Positions 41,924-53,005 of a DNA stretch of 64,000 nucleotides are shown here, piece after piece. The stretch covers positions 162,379,124 through 162,443,123 of the forward strand of contig NC_135498.1 in the NCBI RefSeq assembly GCF_052857255.1, given 5' to 3'. The position numbers and the translations under genes are program-made. The notes under the pieces were generated by a model. The model worked only from the letters and a program-made list of their open reading frames with translations. It made no database searches and was not told the origin of the DNA. How positions within the stretch are numbered: position 1 is the first letter of the stretch; the number at the start of each line of letters is the position of its first letter. The DNA comes from Amblyomma americanum. Its lineage: Eukaryota > Arthropoda > Arachnida > Ixodida > Ixodidae.

Positions 41924-43089
41924 AATGACTAAAAAACAATATGTGTTTCGTTCCGTGCACCTGGCAATTGTGTGGAAATGCCTCACGACATAATTATTGG
42001 TTCACATAAAATAATCGAGACATCTGTGAATACACTTGGGGTTTGTTTTCGCTGCACATGCTTTGGAACGGCCATGTCGATCATCTTTGATGAAAACTGC
42101 GAAAAGTAGTTGGCATTCTCAGTATAAATCTCCATTTATTTCCTCCCAAAAATAAACAGCTTTTATATAATTCCTTCTTCCATTCTGTACTCAGTTACTG
42201 CACACTGCCGAGGGGAAACACCAGTGCACAAAATTTAAACAAGCTTATCTTACTAAATAAAAGCTGTTCGAGCAATAGAAAGTGTTCTCTTCAACGCCCA
42301 TATTAAAACTTCGTTCTATCAACATAAAATGATGAAAGCCGATAACAGATACAAGTACAGACTAATAAAAAGTTACACTAGAGCGAAATAGCGCAAGTTA
42401 GATACACTCCACCCACTCGCTAATCTCCACAAACAAGAATACGCATACCATCATCGCCATAAACTGCCTTGGAAAGTTCCTGTCACGCGCACAGGTTATG
42501 GCCGCCAACGAGTTGAATACACAGTGCGCACCATACACTCAATGGCTTCGCGAAGCAAGATATAGGTATTTCGGCACTTAGCAAAGCTAACAGAATGCAG
42601 TTGTTTGTTAACGATCACTAGTCTAGCTAGAGGCTACTCTTTTATACCTTCTTTTTCGCTGTGATTTTTTCTCCTAGTAAAATGAACCAAAAATTCAACT
42701 GTTACAGTGCTGTCATTGTTGCCAGGGTTGTTGGAGCTTTGTCAAACTGCTATTATGCAGCTTTTTGTCCTACTCTTTTGCTTCGCCATGTATATTTTTT
42801 TCGGAGAAAATAAAATTCAACTTAATTGATTGATTGACTGATTGATAGATTGATTGAGAGTCTAGCTCGCGGCCGGCCTTTGAACCGGCGACATATGTCA
42901 GGTGTGTTAACGGTCGATATTTGATCGCTGCCTTAGCGTGCGTTAATTTTTATAGCCATGTATATATGCAAACCTTTATGTACGTCTTCAACTGCTTGCT
43001 TTCTTCCCTCCTACTTCTACATTACATGCATGCTCTTGTCAAACTGCGAAGAGGCAGATTGTTTTTGCCGGAAATTGCTTTAGAGACCC

Positions 43090-43215
43090 CCTTTATAGCA
43101 CTTCTTCCTTCCTTACTTCCTGCACTTCCTCCTTTATCCTTTTTTTACGGTTTGGTGCGGATGTCCAACGAGATATCTGAGCAATTACTCCACATTTATT
43201 TTCCTCAAAACAAAA
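43090..43215 (+). mobile_element. diverged SINE tail
   Basis: CTTCCTCCTTTATCC, TTTACGGTTTGGTGCGGATGTCC, AACGAGATATCTGAGCAATTACTCCACATTT resembles the 3' half of the SINE at 48921, with many differences. Confidence 0.5.
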
Positions 43216-43249
43216 TTTTTCACCACCTGTACTCTGCTAGTGAATAAAA

Positions 43250-46200
43250 ATTGATTCATCGATTTAGTGACCCTACCTTTCCTTTGTCTCCATTACAATC
43301 GATTGCCGATCTCCTTAGCCGATTTTTGCGGATCCCATTTATATGCCTTTAATTTATGTTCATGTTTTACAGATCCACTAGTAGGCTTTCTCCTTTGTTT
43401 GCCTTAAATGGTACTGTCATTCACCTTTAGTTCCCTGCCCTTTATATCGTCATTTCGGAAGATCATACAGGATTTCCGGGACAACAACCGGTACTCCAAG
43501 TTCCGTCAGCGTCTCCTAACTCCTGGTCGCTCGAAAACCTTCTCTGTTTAATCACCGTCGTTGCATTCTTCGTTTCATCTTCATAAGCTCACGCTTCATA
43601 TTCCTTCTCGCGTCTTTTGATCCCAGCTTAGGCGCCTGTGTTGTCGTGAAACTAAGTGCCTTTATTCAAACTTTATTTTTTCCGCTTGGGGCATCACAGG
43701 GCGGTTGTTTTCTGTTTGATTGGCTTCTGCCTGCCTAGAATTGTCGGGGGGTTGGCTCCTTCAACCTTTTCCTAAATCTTTTCTTTCCTTCGCGGAGGTT
43801 CAGAATCGCGAGGTGGAATTATTAGAATAGGTGCTCGACTAAACGCTGTTCACTCCAACTATTCACGGCACTTTACCCTATGTACGTTTGCGCAATTAAA
43901 GTCATATTATCTTCATATAGTTTTGTTCAAAAATATTTCATCTAAAGTCATAATTCAGACTCGGTCACGAGTGTTCCAAGGCCTCGTTGCAGACGCAAAG
44001 TGGAGATCTCAAAAATATCTTCAAGAACTTTTATGTGCAAAAAGGTCGTTTTAGAGAACGGTCGGTAAGACCCTCTAAACACATCAACAATTTTTGAAAG
44101 TCGTTCTCGAGTTGAAAGGAAAAGTGCCCTTACTGAAAAATAGTACGCTTTCAATATACGGCGGAATGTGTATAATGTGTTTTAATCATATTTTGTATTC
44201 ATATATCCACCGAAAACGTGCAGAAAATATTTTTCTGATATTTCATGCTCACATTATAAATATATCTCTTCAAACTGAATAAATAAAGATAGTTCTTCTT
44301 AAAATTTGTCAAAAGCATCTAACCAAAAGCATGCTTCGAGAGAGTGTGAAATACATGAATAAATATACATTTGTTTTCAGCATCTTCTGAGTGCATTAAA
44401 AGTTTTCATTCATAATGATGAAATTAATTCGTCCGAAATATACAGCACTTCTAACAAACGATCAACCCTAAAAACATATTTTCACGTCATTTCCAGCAGC
44501 CGTAGAACACTTTAGTCCTGGTTATTGAGTTTCGTGGAACAGCATTTGCCCGATGCCAACGCATTAAAGGTGTACTTAAGCAACATTAATTTAAATCGCC
44601 CAATGTTTACGTCCATTTCAACAATTGGTCTCGTTGAGACCGCAGTATTTGTAAATAAAGAAATAAATAAATAAAATATGGTGCACTTTTAAACATATTT
44701 TCAGCACACTTCAAGCTGCCGTAGTACAATATAGTGATAGAAATAGCATTTCGGGGAACCGAATTTGCACTTTTGCAATGCATTTAAAGTGTGCTCTTCA
44801 TAAATATGAAATTAATTCGTCTGCGGTACAGTTCAACTGTAATAAAATTGGCAGTCTTCGCGAATACATTTCTAGTACACTGGAACAATCTAGTGCTCTA
44901 AATCACGTTTTTAGAAGCAGTCATAAGTATTCTGTGTCTGTCATCATTTCATTTATTGTAACTCCAAGCAGGAACAGAACTACCACTTTATTACATTACG
45001 AGTGGTGGACGTGATTGCATTACACCGGCAAGAGCGCCTTGGCAGCTCACGGCTTGAACATGCCAGGGAAAAGGACACTGACTTGCAAAACGCGCCAACT
45101 GCCAAAGACTCCCATGCATTTGGTGGTTGACAGCTTGACCCCTGACCGATGCCTAACGTAATTAAGGAGTATTAATTGGCTACTCGACCCCCAGATTCGA
45201 ACGCGACCACTAAGTCATTTACGCGAAAATTTGGGGGCCCACAGTCTATGAGCCAGAAACGCCGCGCCGAAAAGTTAATGTGTCATCTCTCGGGGGAGCA
45301 TATAAGGCAATGCAACCACCATGCTTGCCTCTCGCTCTGTGCAAATTTTGGCGGTGTGGCGACAACCTTCCCGCTGAGTTCGAGTCACGTGACCTTGCAA
45401 TGTCGTCGACCTCTTCTCTGATGTAAACACCACGTTTGCTCGGGGATGCGGATCATAATGCATACGCGTTAAAAGGACCACCGATCAAAGGTTCTCACGG
45501 CGGCTCACAGTGATTATTTCTTCTGTTCACAACTTTCATCCCTCTCGTCCGGTGAAGCCAACTAGTGCCCTTTTGTTAACCTGGAATGAATTATTTAGGT
45601 ATTTTTCATGTAATGTAATGTATCTATTGAATACTTTTATGGTTTTGAGTATCATATGTGTACTAAGTGGAAAGGAACCTTTATTTTTTACATATAAGTG
45701 AGTACAGTCGAATAATTACTTGAAGCATACATAGAAAGGCTTCGTTATAGTAATTTTTATAGAGACGAAAATATACAAATTTAATATCACACTATTACAG
45801 TATGTTCGAAATGCATGTTTACTAAGGGTCTTGTGCAAAATAAAGCACATGAGAGTTTTTCAGCAACATAAGAAATTCTCGTCACGGCATCTTCGATACA
45901 AGCGTCACTCGCTGCAGTATCGTTGACAATGCTTCCGCCATAGAAGAATCAAATGAATGCTGCGAGTGCTTGTGATGAAAATTATCGGATGTCTTGGTTT
46001 TGTTTTTGTTTCCGTAACATCAAAGCAATCCTATCGCACTTAAAACCGATCCTTGTTGACACTTGTTAGATTTACGTTCACTTTCGTCCGCACTGAATAG
46101 TGCCATTTATTACATCTTGTCCGCGAGCAATACTGAACACGGAACTTAACCACGTCTGTAAACGAGTCCAATGTTTTCAAATCGGTTTCAAAAAATGCAG

Positions 46201-47229
46201 GTGTGTGTCATCGCAAGCGGATCTATATGGAGGAACGCGCTTTGACATCGTTGCATTGCGTAGGTTTGCTACAGTGTTTCACCGTTCGAAGGCCTGCCGA
46301 AAAGGGTCCTATAGTGGCGTTTACAATACATCCTCATTTCCTGTCAAAAGGCTTAGTCGAAACAGATCAGGCTTTCCAAAATCGGTCACGAATCGTGAAG
46401 TAGTGCGCAAACCCAACGTGCAGAAACAAGAACTCTAGTGTTCCTTGAAGCCTCTTTCTTCAAAATATTCCACTTCGACGTACGCCGGCACTCACCTCTG
46501 GCAGTGAACCTTGGAAGGTAACAAAAAGATTGAAATCAAGTTTAGCAGAACATAGCGAGTTGTGCGAAGTATTAATGATAAGTATACAGTAGTGAGATAG
46601 GAATATAGTATAGTCACTGAGGGATCGATGGAAAGTTAGGGCCGTCTAGCGCATATCTAATAGGAAATGTACTCAGATAGGCATGTAATGTAGGTGATGT
46701 AGAGATGCATTTATAAACGCATGAAGTACGTTCCATTAGTCGAACGGGTGAAATCCAGGAGACGGGGAGCTTTAAGGGGAGAGAGGAAGAGAGGTGGACG
46801 GAGGTGGTTGAAAGTTTCCAGGCGCATAGTGCCCTCAGATAGTTTTCAATAGATTAGTGGCGCCCTCGTGGGTCAAGCCGAGTCGGAGTATGCTATCAAT
46901 GAAGCATTTTTACTTTCTGGGCTTCGCCCTATAGTCCTGCCGTCGCAGCAACGCGGCATGACCTCTAAATGACACCACGTGACATCAGTAGCTGAGGTCT
47001 ATACCTAGTACTTCTCCTGAGTAGATGAGAGAAAGACCGTAACCATCAGCCTTCCTGGCAATGGGTCCAGGGTCATCAAAGAGTTGGGCGTGCACTCCTG
47101 ATTCGCTTTTACGACTCTCTTCTAAACTTACAGTTCTTTAGGCGTAAATCATAAGAAGAGAATAAAGATGATCATTCAGCAAGAATAATATGAAATATGT
47201 ACCAAAAACACTAGTTCACTCAGAATGTA
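43250..47229. other. gene-poor stretch
   Basis: No gene can be supported. Apart from the diverged repeat at 44.3-44.8 kb, I see only short shadow frames. The segment at 46,100-46,440 has two overlapping frames without any known domain. Confidence 0.45.
44330..44840. repeat. diverged tandem repeat of about 200 bp
   Basis: Blocks recur: GAAATTAATTCGTC (44,412 and 44,805), ACATATTTTCA...CAGCCGTAG / CTGCCGTAG (44,477 and 44,693), and TTTCGKGGAAC...ATTTGC (44,530 and 44,750). Spacing varies between about 170 and 395 bp, so the unit is poorly defined. Confidence 0.4.
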
Positions 47230-48225
47230 TGGACAGTTATTTACCACGTTTATTTCTGGTTTAACAGCTGGGCAACTCTAGCCGTCTTTCCTACAGGATA
47301 TATATACAGAAATTCCACCAAGTAGAGTGCCTGTACTGTAACCTCCATAAACACAGGAGGGCGGCCTAACGCGAAGCGATCGAGAAAGAAAGAGCAGGTA
47401 CCCAGACTACACACATGTGGACGCAGCCAGCTATACCTACCATGCAGCAATGGTGGCCACAGTGGTTGATGTTATCCATATAGATATCACCAGCGCCACC
47501 TTCAAGAACCGCAAAATGACGAAAGCCGAGGAGAAAGTGCTAGCTGTCACCTGTGGCGAACCATAGAGCAATGGTGGCCCCAGTAGTTGATGCTATCCAT
47601 ATAGATATCACCAGCGCCACCTTCAAGAACTGCGTTATGATGAAAGCCGAGGAGAAAACGCTAGCTTTCACCATCGCCCAAGGCAACCGACACAATAGAT
47701 CAATGGGAAATATTTACGAATAACACTATACGGCTAACGTAATTACACCGACAGAAAGACTACAATACAGCACAATCAAACCAAACTTGATTACGTGCAC
47801 CTTACGTCACATGGGTCCCGCCACACGCCGGCCTATCTAGAAAGAAAGAAGCCAACGCCACCGCTGGCCAACTACCAACCGAGCAGGTGACGGCAAATGG
47901 GAATCAGCTGAATTCTTAAACACGTAAGGTGCCGTCCTGCAGCATCTACGAGGAGCTTGCCAATGATGCTAAATACCTTCCTCAAAGCTTAGGAGCAAGA
48001 AGTCGGTCCGCTACAGGCATTTTCAAATCAACATATTTCCAAACCCCTTTATTTACACAATGCTCACCCGCACAATACCAGAAAGTCTGGGTAAGAGGGG
48101 GCCTACCAAACTTTGCTGGTCCTACGCGTTGTATACAACCTGGCTATGAAGCATTCCCAGACTGGCGCTCGAACTCTTCGGCTATTCTTGCAAAGTTATC
48201 GCACTGCGCAAAAAAGTAAACTCAC
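47230..48225 (+). pseudogene. RNase H-bearing LINE (LINE 6), 3' part
   Basis: Pre-RNase H residues occur near 47,340 (NLHKHRRAA). RNase H opens at about 47,410 with HVDAASYTYHAAMVATVVD (first catalytic Asp) and reaches TKAEEKVLA (Glu region). This part is duplicated in tandem (121 bp). The C-terminal tail at about 48,000-48,190 has KSTYFQTPLFTQCSPAQYQ, like the QTNTFPNP..LY...YP tail of such LINEs. Stops lie between. It is of the same broad type as LINE 5, on the opposite strand. Confidence 0.7.
47446..47687 (+). repeat. 121-bp tandem duplication within LINE 6 RNase H
   Basis: 47446-47566 and 47567-47687 share AGCAATGGTGGCC, CATATAGATATCACCAGCGC and AAAGCCGAGGAGAAA, with several differences. 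121 is not a multiple of three, so the second unit is out of frame with the first. Confidence 0.9.
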
Positions 48226-48920
48226 AACCAGCGAAAAAGGGACGAGCTTGCTTAACCTAAGTTGAACGCAGCTTGCAATGCAAGCCGAACTAACGCGCAA
48301 ATGGTGCCTGTATACAGCTGCAGATATGTAAACCAAAATAACGCTGAGATGCAGTCGCCGTTATGGGCGCATTCCTAGAGGAGTTACGTGCCCGTTCGGT
48401 TACATTTTTCCCTGTACAATTCTCTGGAAGCGTTCATTTAGCGAATAGATGAACTGTTTGCTAAACTGGCAGCAGATATCGTAATCAGCGGCCACGGGAC
48501 CCACAGCTGTCTCGCAGCGCGGCAGCGCGGGCGGCGCGAAGTGAAGACAGAGACGGGTATTGGTCGGTAGGAAAAGTTAGGCATCGTGTCGCTGTAATGC
48601 GTTAGCTACGGGCCACCGACACAGACGACCGCCTAGCATAAGCGTCCGCGTGGCAATGCGAAATGCAACGCAGAAACCGCGTTGACTTACCTGGTATGGC
48701 GACTGAGATTGGCCGATACGAGCCGCTTGGTTTCAGGACTCAGTGACTCAGTGACTCAGTGACAGCACATCGCAGTACCGACCAAGTTTATCGGCATATG
48801 ATTTCGAAAGGCGCTGCTATGCACAGAATGTGTGCGAGAGCAGACGATCCAGCAATACTCGCGTCACAACTTTTGGAGCCCATGCGATCAGGATTGTTTC
48901 TCTTCCCTGGTCGTGAAACC
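48226..48920. other. no recognisable gene; short direct repeats
   Basis: Contains three copies of ACTCAGTG in tandem near 48,739-48,763 and a GC-rich patch near 48,510-48,545. No coding signal is apparent. Confidence 0.5.
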
Positions 48921-49236
48921 GCCGCGGTGGCTCAGTGGTTAGGGCGCTCGGCTACTGATCCGGAGTTCCCGGGTTCGAACCCGACCTCGGCGGCTGCATT
49001 CTCATGGAGGCAAAACGCTAAGGCGCCCGTCTCCTTTGCTACGTCAGTGCACGCTAAAGATCCCCTGGTGGTCGAAATTATTCCGGAGCCCTCCACTACG
49101 GCACCTCTTTTTTCTTTCACTCCCTCCTTTTTTCCTTCCCTTACGGCGCGGTTCAGGTGTCCGCCGATATATGAGACAGATACTGCGCCATTTCCTTTCG
49201 CCAAAAAACCAATTATTATTATTATTAATATTATTC
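48921..49236 (+). mobile_element. Ruka-like tRNA-derived SINE, full length
   Basis: The head GCCGCGGTGGCTCAGTGGTT has a canonical A-box-like TGGCTCAGTGG (48928-48938) and the B-box-like GGTTCGAACCC at about 48972-48982. The body has AAAACGCTAAGGCGCCC, GTGCACGCTAAAGATCCCC and the tail TTACGGCGCGGTTCAGGTGTCC...CTGCGCCATTTCC, ending in (ATT)n. Partial copies of the tail occur at 29,675, 38,694 and 43,090. Confidence 0.9.
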
Positions 49237-49429
49237 ATGATCATGACGTCGCAGCACACCTCAGCACACCCCAGAAACTGAAACAAATACGGTCAGTATA
49301 AATAATGTATTAATAAATTATTTACCCCACTTATATGAATTGCGCAGCGTGTATCAGGCGTCCCGGGGTAATACGCAACGTTTGAAACAAAGAACACGCC
49401 AACCAAAAGCTTGGTGACTCCACCCATTT

Positions 49430-49600
49430 AGGCGACATATTAATCAAACCATTATTCTCCCAGTAATCAGCACTACAAATAAATAAATAATACATTCCGA
49501 TATGGACATTGGTTTCGGTGACCTTTGGATTCCTTCATATGTTTGTCAAAGGAGCCTCTCATATTCCTTACCTTGTCTGCTAACAGCTTAATGAGGGTCT
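49430..49600 (+). mobile_element. second SINE family, 3' part
   Basis: CCCAGTAATCAGCACTACAAA, TTGGTTTCGGTGACCTTTGG and CTTCATATGTTTGTCAAA match the body of the SINE at 49813-50070, without the tRNA-like head. Confidence 0.7.
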
Positions 49601-49812
49601 CGGTTCTGGCAGTCTTGATGCCATAGATAGTATAAGAGGGCTCTCGCAAAGTTTCTGCCCTCGCCGTTAGATGACGTTCCACGTCACACTCGCGGTAATA
49701 CAGGACGTGCAACGTCCGCCGCTATGGACGAGGGTGCCGCTGGTGGACACACTCAAGGTTCGCTTACACGCCATCAACTTAAATACCTACAATAACAGCA
49801 TATTGGACAACT

Positions 49813-50070
49813 GCCGCCATAGCTCAGAAGCTAGAGCACCGGACACGATGTTCGGAGGTCGTGGGTTCGTATCCCACTGGCGGCATGGTTGTTATTTCTG
49901 CTGCTTTGTAAGTGGTTTCTTTAAGCGACAGATTAATCGCAGTGTTATCCTCCCACTAATCACCACTACAAATAAAAATATACATAGCTCTGTGCACCTT
50001 GATTTCGGTGACTGTTGGCTTCCTCCATATGTTTGTGAAACGAGCCCCTCATTTCCCACAACTTGTCTGG
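49813..50070 (+). mobile_element. tRNA-headed SINE with near-complete cloverleaf
   Basis: 49813-49885 folds as a tRNA: acceptor GCCGCCA/TGGCGGC, D stem GCTC/GAGC, anticodon stem CCGGA/TTCGG, and T arm GTGGG-TTCGTAT-CCCAC. The seven-base anticodon loop CACGATG has A instead of the universal T before the anticodon position, and the D loop lacks GG. The sequence continues without a terminator into a body shared with 49430-49600 and 61601-61650. I therefore call a SINE head, not a working tRNA gene. It abuts the truncated gag of element C. Confidence 0.75.
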
Positions 50071-50078
50071 TGAATGGT

Positions 50079-51240
50079 CGCCCGCTACAACGGCTGGAGA
50101 GATGAGCGCAAGCTCCACAACGTATATTTTGCTCTGCAAGAATCTGCCCGGACGTGGTTTGAAAACCACTAGACTACCCTTCCCACCTTGGAGACGTTAT
50201 GCCAGAATCTCCTGGCTACATTCCCCAACGCCGACCGCCGGGAGAAGGCTGAAGCTGCTCTGCACTCCCGAAACCAGCGCACAAATGAAAATGAGCGCAT
50301 GTACATCGAGGACATGGCCCGTCTATTCAAGCGTGCCGATCCCAACATGACTGAGGAGAAGAAACCTCGCCATCTGATGCGAGGACTTAAGCAGGAGCTC
50401 TTCGCAGCCTCGTACACAGCCCACCCCGCACTGTAGCAGAATTTCTCACCGAGGCGACCACCATGGAGACGACACTCCAACAACGGGCCCGCCAGTACAA
50501 TCAGGTCATCAACAGCATTGTGCCCGAAACCTTTTCGTCGTGCCTAGGCGGCTGTACAGACACATTGCGCGAACTGGTTCGGTCACTTGTCCGGGCGGAA
50601 CTCCAACGGTTCCGTCTGCCCCAGGTTGCGCCTGGGCTCCTGGCAGCGCTGACAGAAGTCGTCAGGAACGAAGTACGGCAGGTTGCGCAGGCGCCTCCTG
50701 TTCACGAAGCGCCGCCCCAGTTGGATGCCGGACCCAAAATATGCATCCGTTGTACGTCGCTCGGCTGTCTACGGTCCCGCTACTCCGACACCTGCCATGA
50801 GCAGCATTGGCACATGTCACTCAACCGCACCAGGCTCCGCTGTTCCCTCGAAGTCTGCTGTCAGTAGCACCACCCCATATTATGGAACTGCCCCTGGTAC
50901 AGCTGAGCCACGTCCTCGGAAGTCAGATTTGTGGCGTACACCGGACCGTGGACCTCTGTGGCACCACTGTGGGGAGCCCGGTATCTCTACCGAGGCTGTC
51001 CGTACCGCCAAGTGCGTCTTCGCGATTTCCGTCCTGACGCACCTTGTCCTCAGAACGGTGAACGGCTGCCTGAGATTGCGGAGCATCTCCGGGCGCGCCA
51101 GAACTTTTTTTACTCTGGAAGCCGCGAGTCCCGTTCGCCTTCGCCTCTCCGCTATCGTGCGTCCAGCCCCGGCCGCAAGAGTAGTTCCGCTGGCCGTCAC
51201 TCGCCCAGTCCTCGTCGGGAAAGCTAACACCAGCGACCTC
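50079..51240 (+). pseudogene. gag: gypsy element C gag, 5' truncated
   Basis: The frame starts inside gag: NGWRDERKLHNVYFALQESA and RTWFENH, then a TAG (about 50,168), then LETLCQNLLATFPNADRREKAEAALHSR, the NMTEEKKPRHLMRGLK motif shared with element A, and a further frame from 50,463. The zinc knuckle near 50,950 is damaged (LWHHCGEPG in place of LCxHCGxPGH). The Arg-Ser-rich tail (SRESRSPSPLRYR) ends near 51,227. The LTR and the start of gag are lost; a SINE sits at the break. Confidence 0.8.
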
Positions 51241-51265
51241 TGCAGGCAAGGCAGCTGACGTCGAG

Positions 51266-52228
51266 ATGTATCAAGATCCTGCATCGCGGAACCATCGAGC
51301 CGACGATACCTGGACAGAGAGAGGCAGAGAGAGTACCCGATACGCTGCAACCGATCTGCGGGTGACGATTGATGGCACTGAGGTTACCGCGCTGCTCGAT
51401 ACCGGTGCTGATTATTCTGTTATGAGCCGTGCCTTTGCTGGAGACCTTAAAAAGGTTCTGACACCGTGGACGGGGACCACCATGCGCACCGCTGGTGGCC
51501 ACGTAATTTCCGATTTTGGCAAGTGCACGGCTAGGGTTGGAATTTGTGGTTTCACGTACGTTGGTGAATTGGTCGTGCTCTCTGAGTGTTCCAGAGACTT
51601 GATTCTGGGGATCGACTTTCTGCAGGCGAACGGTGCTGTGATTGACTTTACAGACGCACGAGTCACGTCCTCGACCAAACAGGCCGTGGCCCGCTTTGAC
51701 TCCCGACATCCTTGCAGCAATGCTCTGCGCATTGTCCAGAATGACGTCACGCTGCCGCCGCGGTGCAGTGTCCTGGTGCTCATGCAGAATGACCTATTCC
51801 ACGACTACCAGGGCCTGGCAGATGGCCGTACTCCACTGCTGTTTGAGCGGGACATTGTTGTTGCCCGAGGTCTCGTCCAACTACGTGACAGCCGTACCAA
51901 CGCCCTCCTGATCATCTTTTCAAACGAATATCAGCACCTCGTCAGAGGCACGGCTATTGCCTTCCTTCACGACGTTGCTGAGGTCCCAGGTTTGTGCGCC
52001 GTGGGAGGACCCACTCCAGAGAATACTGGCCCACACCACGCTCTTCAGTCAGTCAAAATAAATCCGGCCTTGCCATCTGTTCAGAAGGATCTTCTGTCGG
52101 GCCTCTTGGCAGACTTTGCAGACTGTTTCGCTACGGGTTCTAAGGTCGGCCGCACTTCACTCTGCAAACACCGTATCATCACTGATGCGACTACGCGACC
52201 CGTCAGCCATCGCCCCTACCGTTTTTAG
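51266..52228 (+). pseudogene. pol: gypsy element C protease and pre-RT region
   Basis: A long open frame of 320 residues carries VTIDGTEVTALLDTGADYSVMS (catalytic DTGA at 51398-51409) and the flap/hydrophobic region LILGIDFLQANGAVID, typical of gypsy proteases. It then has the linker to RT with SLCKHRIITDATTRPVSHRP. It ends at a TAG just before RT begins in another frame. Within element C this is the least damaged part. Confidence 0.85.
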
Positions 52229-52229
52229 C

Positions 52230-52860
52230 CGATGGAGCGAGAAATCATTCAAAATCAAGTTGCAGAAATATTTGCGGACGATGTCATTAGCCGTCCACCA
52301 GCCCATTGGCATCGCCTGTGGTTCTTGTAAAAAAAAAAAGGACAACACTCAGCGTTTCTGTGTTGACTATCGAAAACTTAATAACGTGACCAAAAAGGAC
52401 GTTTTCCCACTGCCCAGGATAGACGACGCGCTCGACCGATTGCGGGGCGCCCGATACTTCTCGTCCTTAGATCTTAAAAGTGGGTACTGGCAGATCGAAG
52501 TGGACGAAAGAGATTGGGAGAAGACAGCTTTCGTGACGCTCGAACGCCTCTATGAGTTTAAGGTGCTCCCATTTGGTCTGTGCTCAGCAGCGGCCACGTT
52601 CCAACGCATGATGGACATCGTTCTCTCCAGCTTGAAGTGGCAGTCCTGCCTGGTGTACCTGGACGCTATGGTTATATTTTCGACCACGTTTGACCAACAC
52701 TTGTGGTTGGTCAAACGTGGTTGCGCATTGTGCTACAAGCACTCAAATCCGCACAACTCACCATCAAAGCCGAGTAATGCAATTCTAGCTTTGAAGAACT
52801 TCGCTTTCTTGGTCACGTTGTCAGCGCACAAGGTGTTCGCCCGGACCCTGACATGACCGC
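52230..52860 (+). pseudogene. pol: gypsy element C reverse transcriptase, catalytic box mutated
   Basis: RFCVDYRKLNNVTKKDVFPL, RIDDALDRLRGARYFSSLDL, GYWQIEVDERDWEKTAFV and LPFGLCSAAATFQRM define the RT. The catalytic YLDD reads YLDA (52656-52667), losing an essential metal-binding Asp. A poly-A run at about 52,329-52,339 and a later frameshift near 52,700 also break it. Confidence 0.85.
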
Positions 52861-53005
52861 TGCCGTCTCAAGTTTTCCACGCCCAAGTGACAAGAAGGCC
52901 GTTCGCCGGTTTTTGGGTCAGTGCTCGTATTATCGGCGCTTTGTTCAAGATTTCTCTTGAATAGCTGAACCGTTAAACTCACTGACTCCAGACGACACGC
53001 CCTTC

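Larger units (their letters stand above)
39003..42856 (+). mobile_element. CR1-like non-LTR retrotransposon (LINE 4), 3' end intact
   Basis: ORF1 remnant at 39,010-39,455, endonuclease from 39,860, RT at about 41,280-41,920 and the conserved C-terminal segment at about 42,400-42,600 (TLHPLANLHKQEYAYHH; GRQRVEYTVRTILNGFAKQ). The element ends AATAAAATTCAACTTAATTG followed by a (TTGA)n-type repeat to 42,856, the usual short-repeat end of this LINE group. Stops are frequent. Confidence 0.8.
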
